DNA from: Streptomyces sp. NBC_01262
GTDB lineage: Bacteria; Actinomycetota; Actinomycetes; Streptomycetales; Streptomycetaceae
Length of the DNA: 64,000 bases
Direction: 5' to 3'
NCBI RefSeq assembly: GCF_036226365.1
Contig: NZ_CP108462.1
Coordinates: 3,080,501-3,144,500, forward strand
Below are positions 17,601 to 24,795 of the stretch, one piece after another. Each line of letters starts with the position of its first letter. Positions within the stretch are counted from its first letter, which is position 1. A program made the position numbers and the translations under genes. The notes beneath the pieces were generated by a model. It worked only from the letters and a program-made list of their open reading frames with translations. It did not search any database and was not told where the DNA came from.

Positions 17601-18792
17601 CCCGTTCCAGCGCCTCCGCCTGCGAGGGCCGTCCGCCCGCGATGATCGCGTGCGTGGGCTTCAGCTCGCGTACGGCTTCGAGCTGGGCGTTCCTGGTCTC
17701 CTCCGGCGCGAAGCCCAGCACCCCGACGCCCCAGGGCAGGCCCGCCACAGCGGCCCTGGTCTCCTCAAGCATCGCGCGGGTCTGCTCGCCGGTCGCCAGC
17801 GCCAGGGCCAGGAACGGCAGGGCGCCGTCGGCCGCGACGGCGGCGGCGAACCCCGCACGGTCGCTGACCCGGGTCATCGGCCCCTGCGCCACGGGCAGCC
17901 GGGTGCCGAGCGCCCGGCTCATCGGGGAGCCGGACCGCAGGGCCCGCGCCGGGCCGTCGTCGCGGGCGACCTCCCGGATGGCGGCGGTCAGCGCGCGCAC
18001 CGTCCGGCCCACGTCGCCCCACCGGTCGGCGAACCGGGCGGCCAGGAAGCCGTCCTGACCCACCGGCAGCGGCCGCCCGGAACCGGCGTCGGGCCCGGCA
18101 CCGGGCCCACGCCGCAGCAGCACACGGTGGCCGTCCACGACCGCCGTCTCCGAACCGTCCATGGACCTCAGCGCGGCAGCCGTCCGCTCCTCGACCCCGG
18201 ACTCGGCCAGCAGCGCGAGCTGGCTGTCCAGTACGACCCCGGCCGCGCCGCCGGCCACGGCGGCAGCCGCCGTAGCGGGACCGATGCCGCCGCACGCCCA
18301 CACCGGCACGTCCACACCGGGCTCGCCGAGCAGTTGCTGCAGCAGCACGAAAGTGCTCAGCTCACCGATCCGGCCGCCGCTCTCACTGCCACGGGCGATC
18401 AGTCCGTGCGCCCCGGCCCGGACCGCTTCGAGAGCCTGCTCCAGGTCCGTGACCTCGACCAGCACCCGGTGGTCCGCCGCGACCTCGCCGACCCGCCACG
18501 GCGAGTCCGCGCCGAGGACCACCGTGTGCGGACCGCCGCCGCCACCACGGCTCCCGGCCGTCGCGAGTTCCCCGGGACCGATCAGGCAGCCCGCTGCGAC
18601 CCGCACCGCGAACGGGCCGGTCGCCCAGCGCCGGATCCGGGCCAGTTCCTCTCGGGATTTCCGGCCGCCGACTCCCAGGTCGAGCACTCCGAGCCCGCCC
18701 GCGCGGCTGACCGCCGCGGCAAGTCTGGCGTCGGGTTCTCCGAATGGGGAAATACCGATGACCACGTCTACGACGCGCACGGCAGACGTCAT
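11671..18792 (-). CDS. PUFA/heterocyst-glycolipid-like type I synthase, (NMO/ER)-KS-AT-ACP-ACP-KR
   Basis: 2373 residues from ATG at 18792, chosen because CGGAG lies 4 bases upstream and homology starts at VVDVVIG. Residues 1-300 and 300-620 are two nitronate-monooxygenase-like TIM-barrel segments. The second is PfaD-like (AQGPMTRVSD, FEGSECGGHVGPRNSF), the enoyl reductase family of PUFA synthases. Then come a KS (about 660-1110; VDAACASSL, EAHGTG, GHTKCAAG), an AT (about 1210-1510; FPGQGSQ, GHSYGE), two ACPs (about 1665 and 1764; both LSIDSIKR, the PUFA-type motif) and a KR (about 2090-2370; GGARGI, YAAGVIED, SISAALGNRGQVDYAAAN). Together with the next protein this gives a full reductive cycle. 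It is the first gene of the operon. Confidence 0.92.
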   Translation of the reverse strand: MTSAVRVVDVVIGISPFGEPDARLAAAVSRAGGLGVLDLGVGGRKSREELARIRRWATGPFAVRVAAGCLIGPGELATAGSRGGGGGPHTVVLGADSPWRVGEVAADHRVLVEVTDLEQALEAVRAGAHGLIARGSESGGRIGELSTFVLLQQLLGEPGVDVPVWACGGIGPATAAAAVAGGAAGVVLDSQLALLAESGVEERTAAALRSMDGSETAVVDGHRVLLRRGPGAGPDAGSGRPLPVGQDGFLAARFADRWGDVGRTVRALTAAIREVARDDGPARALRSGSPMSRALGTRLPVAQGPMTRVSDRAGFAAAVAADGALPFLALALATGEQTRAMLEETRAAVAGLPWGVGVLGFAPEETRNAQLEAVRELKPTHAIIAGGRPSQAEALERAGIATFLHVPSPGLLRQFLEAGARKFIFEGSECGGHVGPRNSFPLWEAQLAVIEDFLDGAADATSESLQVFFAGGVHDERSSAMVAALAAPLTARGAAVGVLMGTAYLFTEEAVGGEAVQPLFQRQVVSATRTTLLETAPGHATRCVPSPFSDGFREIEAELRASGVADRRIWEELERLNVGRLRIASKGVERDGDSGELTTVDEERQLAEGMFMAGEVAVLRSATTTIGALHRSVTSGAAEFLAAQAALLRESLGEEYAGSPAAPAPLDVAVVGLACMFPQAPDLAAFWANIIGGNDAVGEVPADRWDPAVHYSPEGDGVTPSKWGGFLPRIPFDPLRYGIPPASLGSIEPVQLLALEAARRALEDAGYGERGRAFDRSRTSVVFGAEAGSDLSNAGTLRAVLPSYYGKVPDGLEEQLPRLTEDSFPGMLSNVISGRIANRLDLGGANFTVDAACASSLAAVDVACKELVGGTSDVVLCGGADLHNGINDYVLFSSVHALSPTGRSRAFDSSADGIALGEGVACVVLKRLDDAERDGDRIYGVIKGVGSSSDGRSLGLTAPRPEGQRSALERAYRNAGISPADVGLVEAHGTGTVVGDRTELTILGEVFAEAGAKAGSCALGSVKSQIGHTKCAAGLAGLIKTVLALHHGVKPPTLHVERPNPAWREEQSPFVFHTRARPWAAPARERIAGLSAFGFGGTNFHVVLSAYADTAPPAHGLDAWPAELLTFRGADLAAVRPAVEQLLALAEAPGRPWRLRDLALAASRRSDASHAPVQVAVVATDVDGLADRLRRALAGEHDPAAGIHLAGPHPAEGKVAFLFPGQGSQQPGMFADAFIAFPELQHYLELGREHADVLYPATAFDDEGRDRQRAGLTDTRAAQPALGMVGLAAHELLTRAGVRPDMAAGHSYGELVALCAAGAIGPETLLELSSERAAAILAAAGEDPGTMAAVAAGAEDVGRTLREAGAPASVVIANHNSPRQTVISGPTEAVGAAVRLLREAGLGAKTIPVACAFHSPVVAGAGERFAAALARQAVRPPEFPVWSNRTAAPYGDDPDAVRRELAAQIGAPVGFVAQIEAMYEAGARLFVEAGPGSVLTRLVAQILGDRPHRTVVCAPRPDSGLRGWLDALAQLAVAGLPVRTGWLFQGRDAVDAGRTPAPKRPGWTVDGQLVRTAAGELLPGALAPARRVLETTTVTTNPTSADALISEFLRTSREMVAAQRDVLLTYFGGAATGERPAPPAIAPQPVPQPVLQLVPEPARAPEPVRETVPDVLRMVLEIIAERTGYPVDMIEPDLDLEADLSIDSIKRAEIAGELARRLGAGGGTDLAGLEDAELEELAKARTAAAVTQWLTARLTTPAPATPAATEVPDVLRMVLEIIAERTGYPVDMIEPDLDLEADLSIDSIKRAEIAGELARRLGAGGGTDLAGLEDAELEELAKARTAAAVTQWLTARLTTAAPTPTPAPAAVPVPEEAPVTGEAPKRFQLRPVALEAGGAGADPASVLAGKRFVLIGDGDGDGDGAAGEVAARLASYGAVAVAVAAEHVLTEVDGQVDGVLHLDSLAAGRPPVLPDAFPVFQAALGRGPRWLLAVRPAGSDLRSAGLHGLFRTVAREYPETVARVIELDENGTGPAAVADALVAELLAPVGAPVVLRTASGRQGLEMAEVPLGALGTTGAGPAGDGAAEAAAIGLDRDSVVLLVGGARGITAKFAAALASASRCRIELLGRTPAPTGPEDPATAAATDRTALRAALASRAGGVLKPAEINREAELILARREIDATLEELRALGSQARYRSVDFREPDSALQAVKEIHAEHGRLDGVVYAAGVIEDRLIAEKTAESFQRVYGTKTSGAETLLEALEELPNGPLFTVLFGSISAALGNRGQVDYAAANDALETLGSAWSARTGRRALTVHWGPWAPTGGHTGMVSPELGREYARRGIKLIDPEEGTAALLRELAWGDETAGTVVYTSSGW
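13231..13788 (-). repeat. Tandem near-identical ACP-coding repeats
   Basis: 13231-13491 and 13528-13788 are direct repeats 297 bases (99 codons) apart. By eye only four or so bases differ in each 261-base copy apart from the ends. The encoded ACPs look identical over about 85 residues, including LSIDSIKR. This points to recent duplication or gene conversion. Confidence 0.93.
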
Positions 18793-19301
18793 GATTCTCC
18801 GATTACTCGGTAAGATTGCACAGTGGGGGGATTTTCGGTGCACGAAACATGAATTCGACTTGCAGGGACGCGCGTTTGCCCGATGCGTTGCCAAGAACTC
18901 TTGTGCGAAGCCGGTCACAGGGAAGCTAGCGCCGAAGTTACCTGCCGGTCAACGAGGCCTCGTCACTTTCCGCCACCGCATGGATTCGATTCGGCCACTA
19001 CCGGCCGGCCGCCCCAATAGCCGGAAATCCGGTCAATCCCATTCACCCGTGATCCTTCTCGGGCCACAATGCCACAAAGGCGTCAAAGCACCCGGGGAAT
19101 TCACTTGCATCTCATACCGACGAAACGCCCCCGCCGACGCGGCGCGGCTGTGTAAAGACCGCATGTCCACGTCAGGTCGCCCCGCTACCGCGGCTTGCCG
19201 CCCCGCGCCCCGCACGGGTCCCCGGCACATGCCGGAAAAGCGGCGGGTCCCCTGCCGGGCGGAGCGCCGGCAGAGGACCCGTGGGATTGCTTCTCAGTCG
19301 G
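18793..19301. other. 509-base intergenic region upstream of the synthase operon
   Basis: No supported gene. The half next to the synthase start (about 18790-18880) is clearly richer in A and T than the surroundings and should hold the operon promoter, but no convincing -35/-10 pair was picked out. The far end holds the cyclophilin terminator hairpin. A 65-codon open frame inside (19033-19230, minus) has no start signal or recognisable product. Confidence 0.5.
19244..19281 (-). terminator. Terminator hairpin after the cyclophilin gene
   Basis: 15-base arms (19244-19258 and 19267-19281) with an 8-base loop lie 21 bases past the stop. On the minus-strand RNA every position pairs, one as G-U. 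On the plus strand the same position would be a C-A mismatch, so the hairpin is better suited to minus-strand transcription. Confidence 0.7.
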
Positions 19302-19799
19302 TCACTGGTCGGCGACGACGCCGGACTTCGCGATCTTGATCTTGCTACGGGTCGCGCCGGTGCGCGAGCCCTGACCCTCGATGGTCTTGACGATGTCCAT
19401 GCCCTCGATGACCTCGCCGAAGACGACGTGCTTGCCGTCGAGCCAGTCGGTGATGATCGTGGTGATGAAGAACTGCGAGCCGTTGGTGTTCTTGCCCGCG
19501 TTGGCCATGGACAGCAGGCCCGGCTTGGTGTGCTTGAGCTGGAAGTTCTCGTCGGCGAACTTCTCGCCGTAGATGCTCTTGCCGCCGGTGCCGTCGCCCC
19601 GGGTGAAGTCGCCTCCCTGCAGCATGAAGTCGGGGATGACCCGGTGGAAGCCGGAGCCCTCGTAGCCGTAGCCGTGCTCGCCCGTGGCCAGCTCGCGGAA
19701 GTTGCGGGCGGTCTTGGGGACCACGTCGTCGTACAGCTTGAAGACGATCCGTCCCGCGGGCTCGTCGTTGATGGTGATGTCGAAAAAGACGTTGCTCAT
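19302..19799 (-). CDS. Cyclophilin-type peptidyl-prolyl cis-trans isomerase
   Basis: 165 residues, a complete single-domain cyclophilin without signal peptide, so cytoplasmic. The active-site motifs are present: [15 protein letters not shown] (catalytic Arg in FHRV), then the conserved stretch NGSQFFITT and the Trp and His around [10 protein letters not shown]. It speeds proline isomerisation during protein folding. Two ATGs are possible (19808 and 19799); the second is chosen because GAGG sits 9 bases upstream of it, while it would abut the first. A strong terminator follows, so the gene is probably its own transcription unit. Confidence 0.95.
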   Translation of the reverse strand: MSNVFFDITINDEPAGRIVFKLYDDVVPKTARNFRELATGEHGYGYEGSGFHRVIPDFMLQGGDFTRGDGTGGKSIYGEKFADENFQLKHTKPGLLSMANAGKNTNGSQFFITTIITDWLDGKHVVFGEVIEGMDIVKTIEGQGSRTGATRSKIKIAKSGVVADQ

Positions 19800-20130
19800 G
19801 GAGGCCATCCTCACACGTTCGGAGGGCCGAGGGCTGCCGGGGCGGTCCGGAGGGCCGGGGGTGTCCAGCCGATGTGGACGGGAGCCGTACCCTCGGCGTG
19901 CCGTTGCCCGGCCGCGAAGGCCCTGGCGCAGCCCTGGGTCAGGGCCTCGGCGGCCCTCACGAAGCGAAGCGGGTCCTGACCGGGATGCGACCGGCTGCGG
20001 CCGGGGATCAGCCACATGTACGGCGTCGGCAAGTATTTCCGATGTGGTTATTCTCGCGCTTGACGGACCGCATTGATTCGATTTGTGTTTCGGACCGAAG
20101 TGCGGGCACTTCCGAATTTACGGGAGGACG
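19800..20130. other. 331-base intergenic region between the OpuAC-like and cyclophilin genes
   Basis: No gene seen. It contains the hairpin at 20097-20112 and must hold the cyclophilin promoter. The part at 20030-20120 is locally AT-rich. A TTGACG at 20059-20064 lies on the plus strand, but no plus-strand gene follows. Confidence 0.45.
20097..20112 (-). terminator. Small hairpin after the OpuAC-like gene
   Basis: GAAGTGC-GG-GCACTTC, 7-bp arms, 19 bases past the stop at 20131. There is no T run, so it is a weak candidate. Confidence 0.35.
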
Positions 20131-21078
20131 TCAGGCCAGGCCGGCCGACTTCAGCCAGGTCCGGGCGACCGCGAGCGGGTCCTTGTTCTGGCTCTGGACC
20201 TGGGTGTCGAGGGCGAGGAGGGTGGCGGTGTCGAGCTTGGCGGAGACCGCGTTGAGGGCGTCGACGCCCTGCTGCGAGAGGCCGGACTTGTGGACGAGGG
20301 GGACGACGTTCTCGAATCCGAAGAGGTTTTCGGGGTCCTGGAGGACCACGAACTTCTCCTTGGTGATGACCGGGTCCGTGGTGAAGACGTCGGCGGCCTG
20401 GATGGTGTTCTTGCGCAGTGCCGCCTGGGTGAGGGACCCGCCGGCGTCCAGGGCGCTGAACGACTTGAAGGTCAGCCCGTAGACGGATTTGAGGCCCAGC
20501 AGGCCCTGATGGCGGGTCTGGTACTCGGGCGACCCGCCGATGACCAGGCCCGGAGCCGCCTGCTTGAGGTCGGCGATGCTGGACTGCGAGGTCAGCTGGT
20601 ACTTCGCGGCCGTGGTGGCGTTGAGGGTGACGGAGTCCTTGTCCTGGGCGGGCGCCGGATCGAGGAGCGTCAGCTTGGGATCGAGCTTGGCGGTGATGGC
20701 GGCCGTGGTGGTGGCGACGGTCTTGGGGGCGGCCGTGGCGTCGAGATACGCGAGGAGGGCGCCGTTGTACTCCGGAAGGATCGTGAGGGAGCCGTTCTTG
20801 AGCAGGCCGTAGGTGGTCTCGCGGCTGCCGATGCTCTGCCGGTAGGTGACCTTGAAGCCCTTGGCCTTCAGCGCCTCGCCGTAGACGTCGGCGAGCAGGA
20901 CGCTCTCGGCGAAGTTGTTGGAGCCGACGACGACGGCGCTGCCCGTCTGCTCGCCGGAGGAGGAGCACCCCGCGACCAGGGACACGGCCAAGGACGCGGC
21001 CGTGGCGGCGGCGAACGTGGTGGCGAACGCGTGGGGGCGTCTCGAAGTTGACCGGCTGCTCTGGGCGGTAGGAGGCAC
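20131..21078 (-). CDS. OpuAC/ProX-type substrate-binding lipoprotein (glycine betaine/choline-like)
   Basis: 315 residues from GTG 21078, with GGGA just upstream; no better start was seen. The signal ends in SLVAGC, a lipobox. The mature part matches the OpuAC fold: VVVGSNNFAESVLLADVYGEAL at the N terminus, RQSIGSRETTYGLLKNGSLTILPEYNG, and the second lobe with DVFTTDPVI and VPLVHKSGL. Such proteins bind compatible solutes outside the membrane and hand them to an ABC permease. No permease or ATPase gene is next to it, so it is an orphan or works with a distant transporter. Confidence 0.87.
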   Translation of the reverse strand: MPPTAQSSRSTSRRPHAFATTFAAATAASLAVSLVAGCSSSGEQTGSAVVVGSNNFAESVLLADVYGEALKAKGFKVTYRQSIGSRETTYGLLKNGSLTILPEYNGALLAYLDATAAPKTVATTTAAITAKLDPKLTLLDPAPAQDKDSVTLNATTAAKYQLTSQSSIADLKQAAPGLVIGGSPEYQTRHQGLLGLKSVYGLTFKSFSALDAGGSLTQAALRKNTIQAADVFTTDPVITKEKFVVLQDPENLFGFENVVPLVHKSGLSQQGVDALNAVSAKLDTATLLALDTQVQSQNKDPLAVARTWLKSAGLA

Positions 21079-21497
21079 GATTCCCGTTCCGGGCTCAGGT
21101 GACGAAGGGCGGTGCGGCGGTGCGGCGGTGCGGCGGTGCGGCGGTGCACAAGAGGCATGAACCGCACCGACTTGATCAAATCCAGGCACTTGTCGGTCAG
21201 TCAAGAGCGATTTGGTCACCAATGGGCATCGACCGATGGCCGGTTCCAGTTGTGGAGGAACGGTGTGGGCCCGCCCCGGAGCCGACGGTTCCCCGTAACG
21301 GATTCTTGACGAAGAGCGGCCGGTCGAAGCTGTGACAAGGCTGTAGTCTCCCCGGAGCCGGCAGCGGGCGACAGTCCGGACCGGTTGTGGCATACCCGGC
21401 CGCAGCGGTCCAGCGGTGGCCTGAAATGATCAAAAGCGAACAGACGCGAGTCCTGTGGCACCTCCATGTGCCATGTGAGGCCCACGAAGGAGGCTTG
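21079..21497. other. 419-base divergent intergenic region
   Basis: Separates the OpuAC-like gene (minus) from the conservon (plus) and must hold both promoters. It includes the octamer repeat at 21111-21147. No gene is supported; the plus frame stays open from 21387, but the ribosome site points to 21498. Confidence 0.5.
21111..21147. repeat. Octamer tandem repeat GGTGCGGC, 4.6 copies
   Basis: Four perfect copies (21111-21142) plus GGTGC. It lies 33-69 bases upstream of the OpuAC-like start, within its likely leader or promoter. A change in copy number would alter the spacing there. Confidence 0.9.
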
Positions 21498-23897
21498 GTG
21501 TCCGCGAACGAGGTGGACGCGCCGGACCGGCCGTCCCCGGCGCCGTCCCTCCGGGGCGGCATCACGGACTTCGCCGACCGGTGGCCCTTCCGGCGCAAGC
21601 TCAACACCCTGGTGGGCATTCCGCTCATCGTGGTGGCCGCCCTGCTCAGCTATGTGATCGTCCATCAGGTCGATGACGCCCGCAGCGCCGCGTCGGCGGC
21701 GCGACTGGTCCGCGACAGCCGGGAGGTCGCGGAGCTCGTCTCCCGGGTGGAGGCCGAGCACCAGCAGGCCGTCCTGCTCTCCGTACGCCACGAGTCGGCC
21801 GCCCCCGGCTATCCGCCCTCGCCCGACGCCTACGAAAAGGCCCAGGCCGCCGTGGAGCTCGCGGTCGCCGACGTGCGCCGGGCCTTCGGCTCACGGCTGC
21901 CCGCCGACGAGGCGCAGGCGCTCAAGGAGGTCAGCGGCCTGAGCAGCCTGCGCGACAGCGTCGAGAAGAGCTACATGCCGGCCGACAACATCGACCCGGC
22001 ATACGCCAACGCGGCCGACGAGCTGATCGACGGCCTCGGGCTGGACCGCAACGAGTCCCTGGCGTCCACCTTCACCGGCAATATGCTCGACTCCCTGCTG
22101 CGCGCCGACGCCGCCCACGGCAGCTTCGAGACCAGCGTCTTCTCGGCGCAGACCGGTGACGCCAACGCCCTCATCGAGCTCGTCAGCGCGATCGGCTCCC
22201 ACGAGCTCTACGAGCACCAGGCCGCGCGCTTCGGCCGGTACGCCACCGAGGAGCAGATCACCGAACTCGGCGGGATCGAGCACAACGTCCCCCACGCCAC
22301 CCTCGACGTCAGGTTCGCCGCCCTCCAGGTCGACCCCAGCTCACTGGTGGCCAAGACGCCCACGCAGCTCCGCACCTCGTTCACCACCGCCCTGACGGAC
22401 TATCCGCAGTACCAGACGCTGGCCGGCATCCGGCTGAAGGCCACCTCCGCCCTCATCGACGAGATCGCCGCCCGCGCCGACCGGGCCTCCACCGGCGCCT
22501 GGTGGCGGGCCGCCTGGCTGCTGGGCGCCGCGCTGCTCGGCTTCATGCTCTGGCTGGCCTTCACCGTGGCGGTCCGCCGTTCCGTGATCCGCCCGGTCCA
22601 GGCGCTCACCGGCGCCGCCCAGAAGGTCGCCGAGGTCGCCGGCCTGGAGCTCGCGCGGGTCGCCGACGACGACGCGGCCGACGCCGGCCCGCCCCGGCTG
22701 CGCGAGGTGCCGGTCCCCGTACGCGACGAGATCGGCGAGCTCGCCGAGGCCTTCAACCGGGTGCAGAACACCGCGGCCGCCCTCCTGGAACGCCAGGTGC
22801 TCAGCCGCCGCAACGTCGCCGAGATGTTCGGCAGCGTCGGGCGCCGGGTCAGCAACCTGACCACCCGTCAACTCGCCCTGATCGACGCCGTTGAGCGCGG
22901 CGAGACCGATCCCGCGCTGCTGGACCGCCTCTACCGCATCGACCACATCGCGGTGCGCCTGCAGCGCAACGCCGACAGCCTCATGCTGCTCGCCGGCATC
23001 CGCGAGACCGGCCTGGAGGCCAGCCCCACCCCGCTCACCAACGTGGCCCGTGCCGCGCTCGGCCAGATCGAGGGCTACCAGCGGGTCCGGCTGCACGCCG
23101 AGACCGAGGTCACGGTGGCCCCCGACATCATCGGCGACCTCACCCTGATGCTCGCCGAACTCCTGGAGAACGCCGTCGCGTTCTCCCCCGCCGGCAGCCC
23201 CGTCGAGGTGTCCGTACGGGCCGGGGGCGACGGCGCGCGGATCGAGATCGCCGACCAGGGCCTGGGCATGAGCGCCGAACGCCTCGCCGAGGAGAACGCC
23301 CGGCTGATCCGCCGCGAGCGCCTGGACCTGGTGCCCACCAAGGTGCTCGGCCTGTTCGTGGTCGGCATCCTGGCCCGGCGCTGGGGCGTCGAGGTCGTCC
23401 TGGACCGCACCCCGGGCGGCGGCGTCACCAGCCGGGTCGTCATCCCGTCCTCGCTGCTGCTCCTGATGAGCCCGGTCGTCCCCGTCGCCGCGTCGGCGTC
23501 CCCCGCGTCCCACGACAGCGCCCGTACCCCGGCCGCGACCCCGCACCGGCGCAGCGAGGCCGCCGAGCCCACGGCGCCCGGCGCGCTGCCCCGGCGGATC
23601 CCCAAGCGCGAGACGGTCCCGGCAGAAGCGGCCGACGAGGGCGACGCCACGGCCCGCCCGCTGCGCCGCCGGGTGCGCGGCGCCACCTTGCGTACGACCG
23701 ACGCCGAGGCCGGCCGGCGGGCCGCCGCCCCGCCGGCCGTCCGTCCCGCCGACGCCGAGGAGGTCCGCTCGGCGCTGGACGAGTTCGAGGCCGCCGTGGA
23801 GCGGGCCCACCGGGACAGCGCGGCACTCACGACCAGCGACACCGACCGGCTTGACCAGCATGACCTGACAGGACTCCCGGAAGGAGCGGAGCAGTGA
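21498..23897 (+). CDS. cvnA: Conservon sensor histidine kinase-like protein CvnA
   Basis: 799 residues from GTG 21498, chosen for AAGGAGG 4 bases upstream; longer in-frame starts lack a site. A membrane helix near residues 42-62 is followed by a roughly 270-residue extracellular nitrate/nitrite-sensor-like domain, a second helix (about 335-360), a HAMP-like linker, and an ATPase domain with N box LLENAVAFSPAG, IADQGLGMS and LGLFVVGILARR. A Pro/Ala-rich tail follows. No clear phosphoacceptor His box was picked out, as is usual for conservon kinases. It is thought to form a membrane complex with CvnB, C and D resembling eukaryotic G-protein systems. Its stop overlaps cvnB (GTGA). Confidence 0.9.
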   Translation: MSANEVDAPDRPSPAPSLRGGITDFADRWPFRRKLNTLVGIPLIVVAALLSYVIVHQVDDARSAASAARLVRDSREVAELVSRVEAEHQQAVLLSVRHESAAPGYPPSPDAYEKAQAAVELAVADVRRAFGSRLPADEAQALKEVSGLSSLRDSVEKSYMPADNIDPAYANAADELIDGLGLDRNESLASTFTGNMLDSLLRADAAHGSFETSVFSAQTGDANALIELVSAIGSHELYEHQAARFGRYATEEQITELGGIEHNVPHATLDVRFAALQVDPSSLVAKTPTQLRTSFTTALTDYPQYQTLAGIRLKATSALIDEIAARADRASTGAWWRAAWLLGAALLGFMLWLAFTVAVRRSVIRPVQALTGAAQKVAEVAGLELARVADDDAADAGPPRLREVPVPVRDEIGELAEAFNRVQNTAAALLERQVLSRRNVAEMFGSVGRRVSNLTTRQLALIDAVERGETDPALLDRLYRIDHIAVRLQRNADSLMLLAGIRETGLEASPTPLTNVARAALGQIEGYQRVRLHAETEVTVAPDIIGDLTLMLAELLENAVAFSPAGSPVEVSVRAGGDGARIEIADQGLGMSAERLAEENARLIRRERLDLVPTKVLGLFVVGILARRWGVEVVLDRTPGGGVTSRVVIPSSLLLLMSPVVPVAASASPASHDSARTPAATPHRRSEAAEPTAPGALPRRIPKRETVPAEAADEGDATARPLRRRVRGATLRTTDAEAGRRAAAPPAVRPADAEEVRSALDEFEAAVERAHRDSAALTTSDTDRLDQHDLTGLPEGAEQ

Positions 23898-24370
23898 CTA
23901 CGCCGACGAGTGACACCCCGGCGGAGGGGGCCGCGCCCACCGATCTGCGGGCCGCCGCAGCCGACTTCAACTGGCTGCTGAATCGTTTCTCCACAGAGAC
24001 CGCAGGGGTCGTCGACGCCATCGCCGTGTCCTCGGACGGGCTGCTCATCGCCGTCTCCCGGCTGCGCGACCACGCCGACTCCGACCGGCTGGCCGCCATC
24101 GTCTCCGGCATCACCAGCCTGGCCGCCGGAGCCTCCGGCAACTACGGCCTGGGCGGCCTCAACAAGGTCATCATCGACCTGGAGGGCGGCCATGTGCTGG
24201 TCTCCGCCATCGGCAGCGGCGCGGTGCTGGGTGTGGTCACCTCCAAGGAGGCCAAGCTCGGCAACATCGCGTACGAGATGACCCTGTTCGCCAACCGGGC
24301 CGGCGCCGCGCTCAGCCCCCAACTGGTGCTCGAACTCAAGAACACCGTCGGCACGGCCCCGACCGGGTGA
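23894..24370 (+). CDS. cvnB: Conservon roadblock/LC7 protein CvnB
   Basis: 158 residues, GTG start overlapping the cvnA stop, with AAGGAGCGGAG upstream. It is a roadblock/LC7 domain protein (FNWLLNRFSTETAGVVDAIAVSSDGLLIA; LVSAIGSGAVLGVVTSKEA). In bacteria these act as small scaffolds or regulators of the partner GTPase. Confidence 0.92.
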   Translation: MTTPTSDTPAEGAAPTDLRAAAADFNWLLNRFSTETAGVVDAIAVSSDGLLIAVSRLRDHADSDRLAAIVSGITSLAAGASGNYGLGGLNKVIIDLEGGHVLVSAIGSGAVLGVVTSKEAKLGNIAYEMTLFANRAGAALSPQLVLELKNTVGTAPTG

Positions 24371-24795
24371 TGGCGGACGGTGACGCGCCGCCCGGCGGGT
24401 ACACCCCCGACCCGGTCGGCCGGGCCCCGGCCGTGCGGCCCTTCCTGGTCACCGCGGGCCGGGTGGCGGGCGCCAGGACCGGTCCGCCGATCCCGGTGGA
24501 GACCCAGGTCGTGGCGACCGCGGAGGGGCTGCGGGAGCTCGACCGGCTGACCTTCGAGCGGCACGACATCGTTGCCGTCTGCAGACGGCCGCAGTCGATC
24601 GCGGAGATCGCCGCCAAGCTGCGGCTGCACCTCAACGTGGTCCGCGTCCTGGCCGAGGACCTGCGCTCCGCCGGGCAGTTGTCGGTCCACGTGCCGCACG
24701 CCGGAACCGCCCAGGACGCATCCGTATTGCGAAGGGTTATCGATGGTCTCCGTACCATCCCCGACTCCCGGGGAGCACTCCGTGACAGTGACTGA
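24367..24795 (+). CDS. cvnC: Conservon DUF742 protein CvnC
   Basis: 142 residues. The start overlaps the cvnB stop: GTG at 24367 or ATG at 24370. It carries the DUF742 hallmarks: VRPFLVTAGR near the N terminus, LTFERHDIVAVC in the middle and a winged-helix-like segment (SIAEIAAKLRLHLNVVRVLAEDL). It is the third component of the membrane-associated conservon complex. Confidence 0.9.
   Translation: MMADGDAPPGGYTPDPVGRAPAVRPFLVTAGRVAGARTGPPIPVETQVVATAEGLRELDRLTFERHDIVAVCRRPQSIAEIAAKLRLHLNVVRVLAEDLRSAGQLSVHVPHAGTAQDASVLRRVIDGLRTIPDSRGALRDSD

Noticed and set aside
19033..19230. 65-codon minus-strand open frame upstream of the synthase operon
   Set aside because: No ribosome site, no recognisable product, biased composition; lies in a promoter region.
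20059..20088. TTGACG-type promoter on the plus strand
   Set aside because: No plus-strand gene follows for over 1 kb; likely chance in a locally AT-rich stretch.
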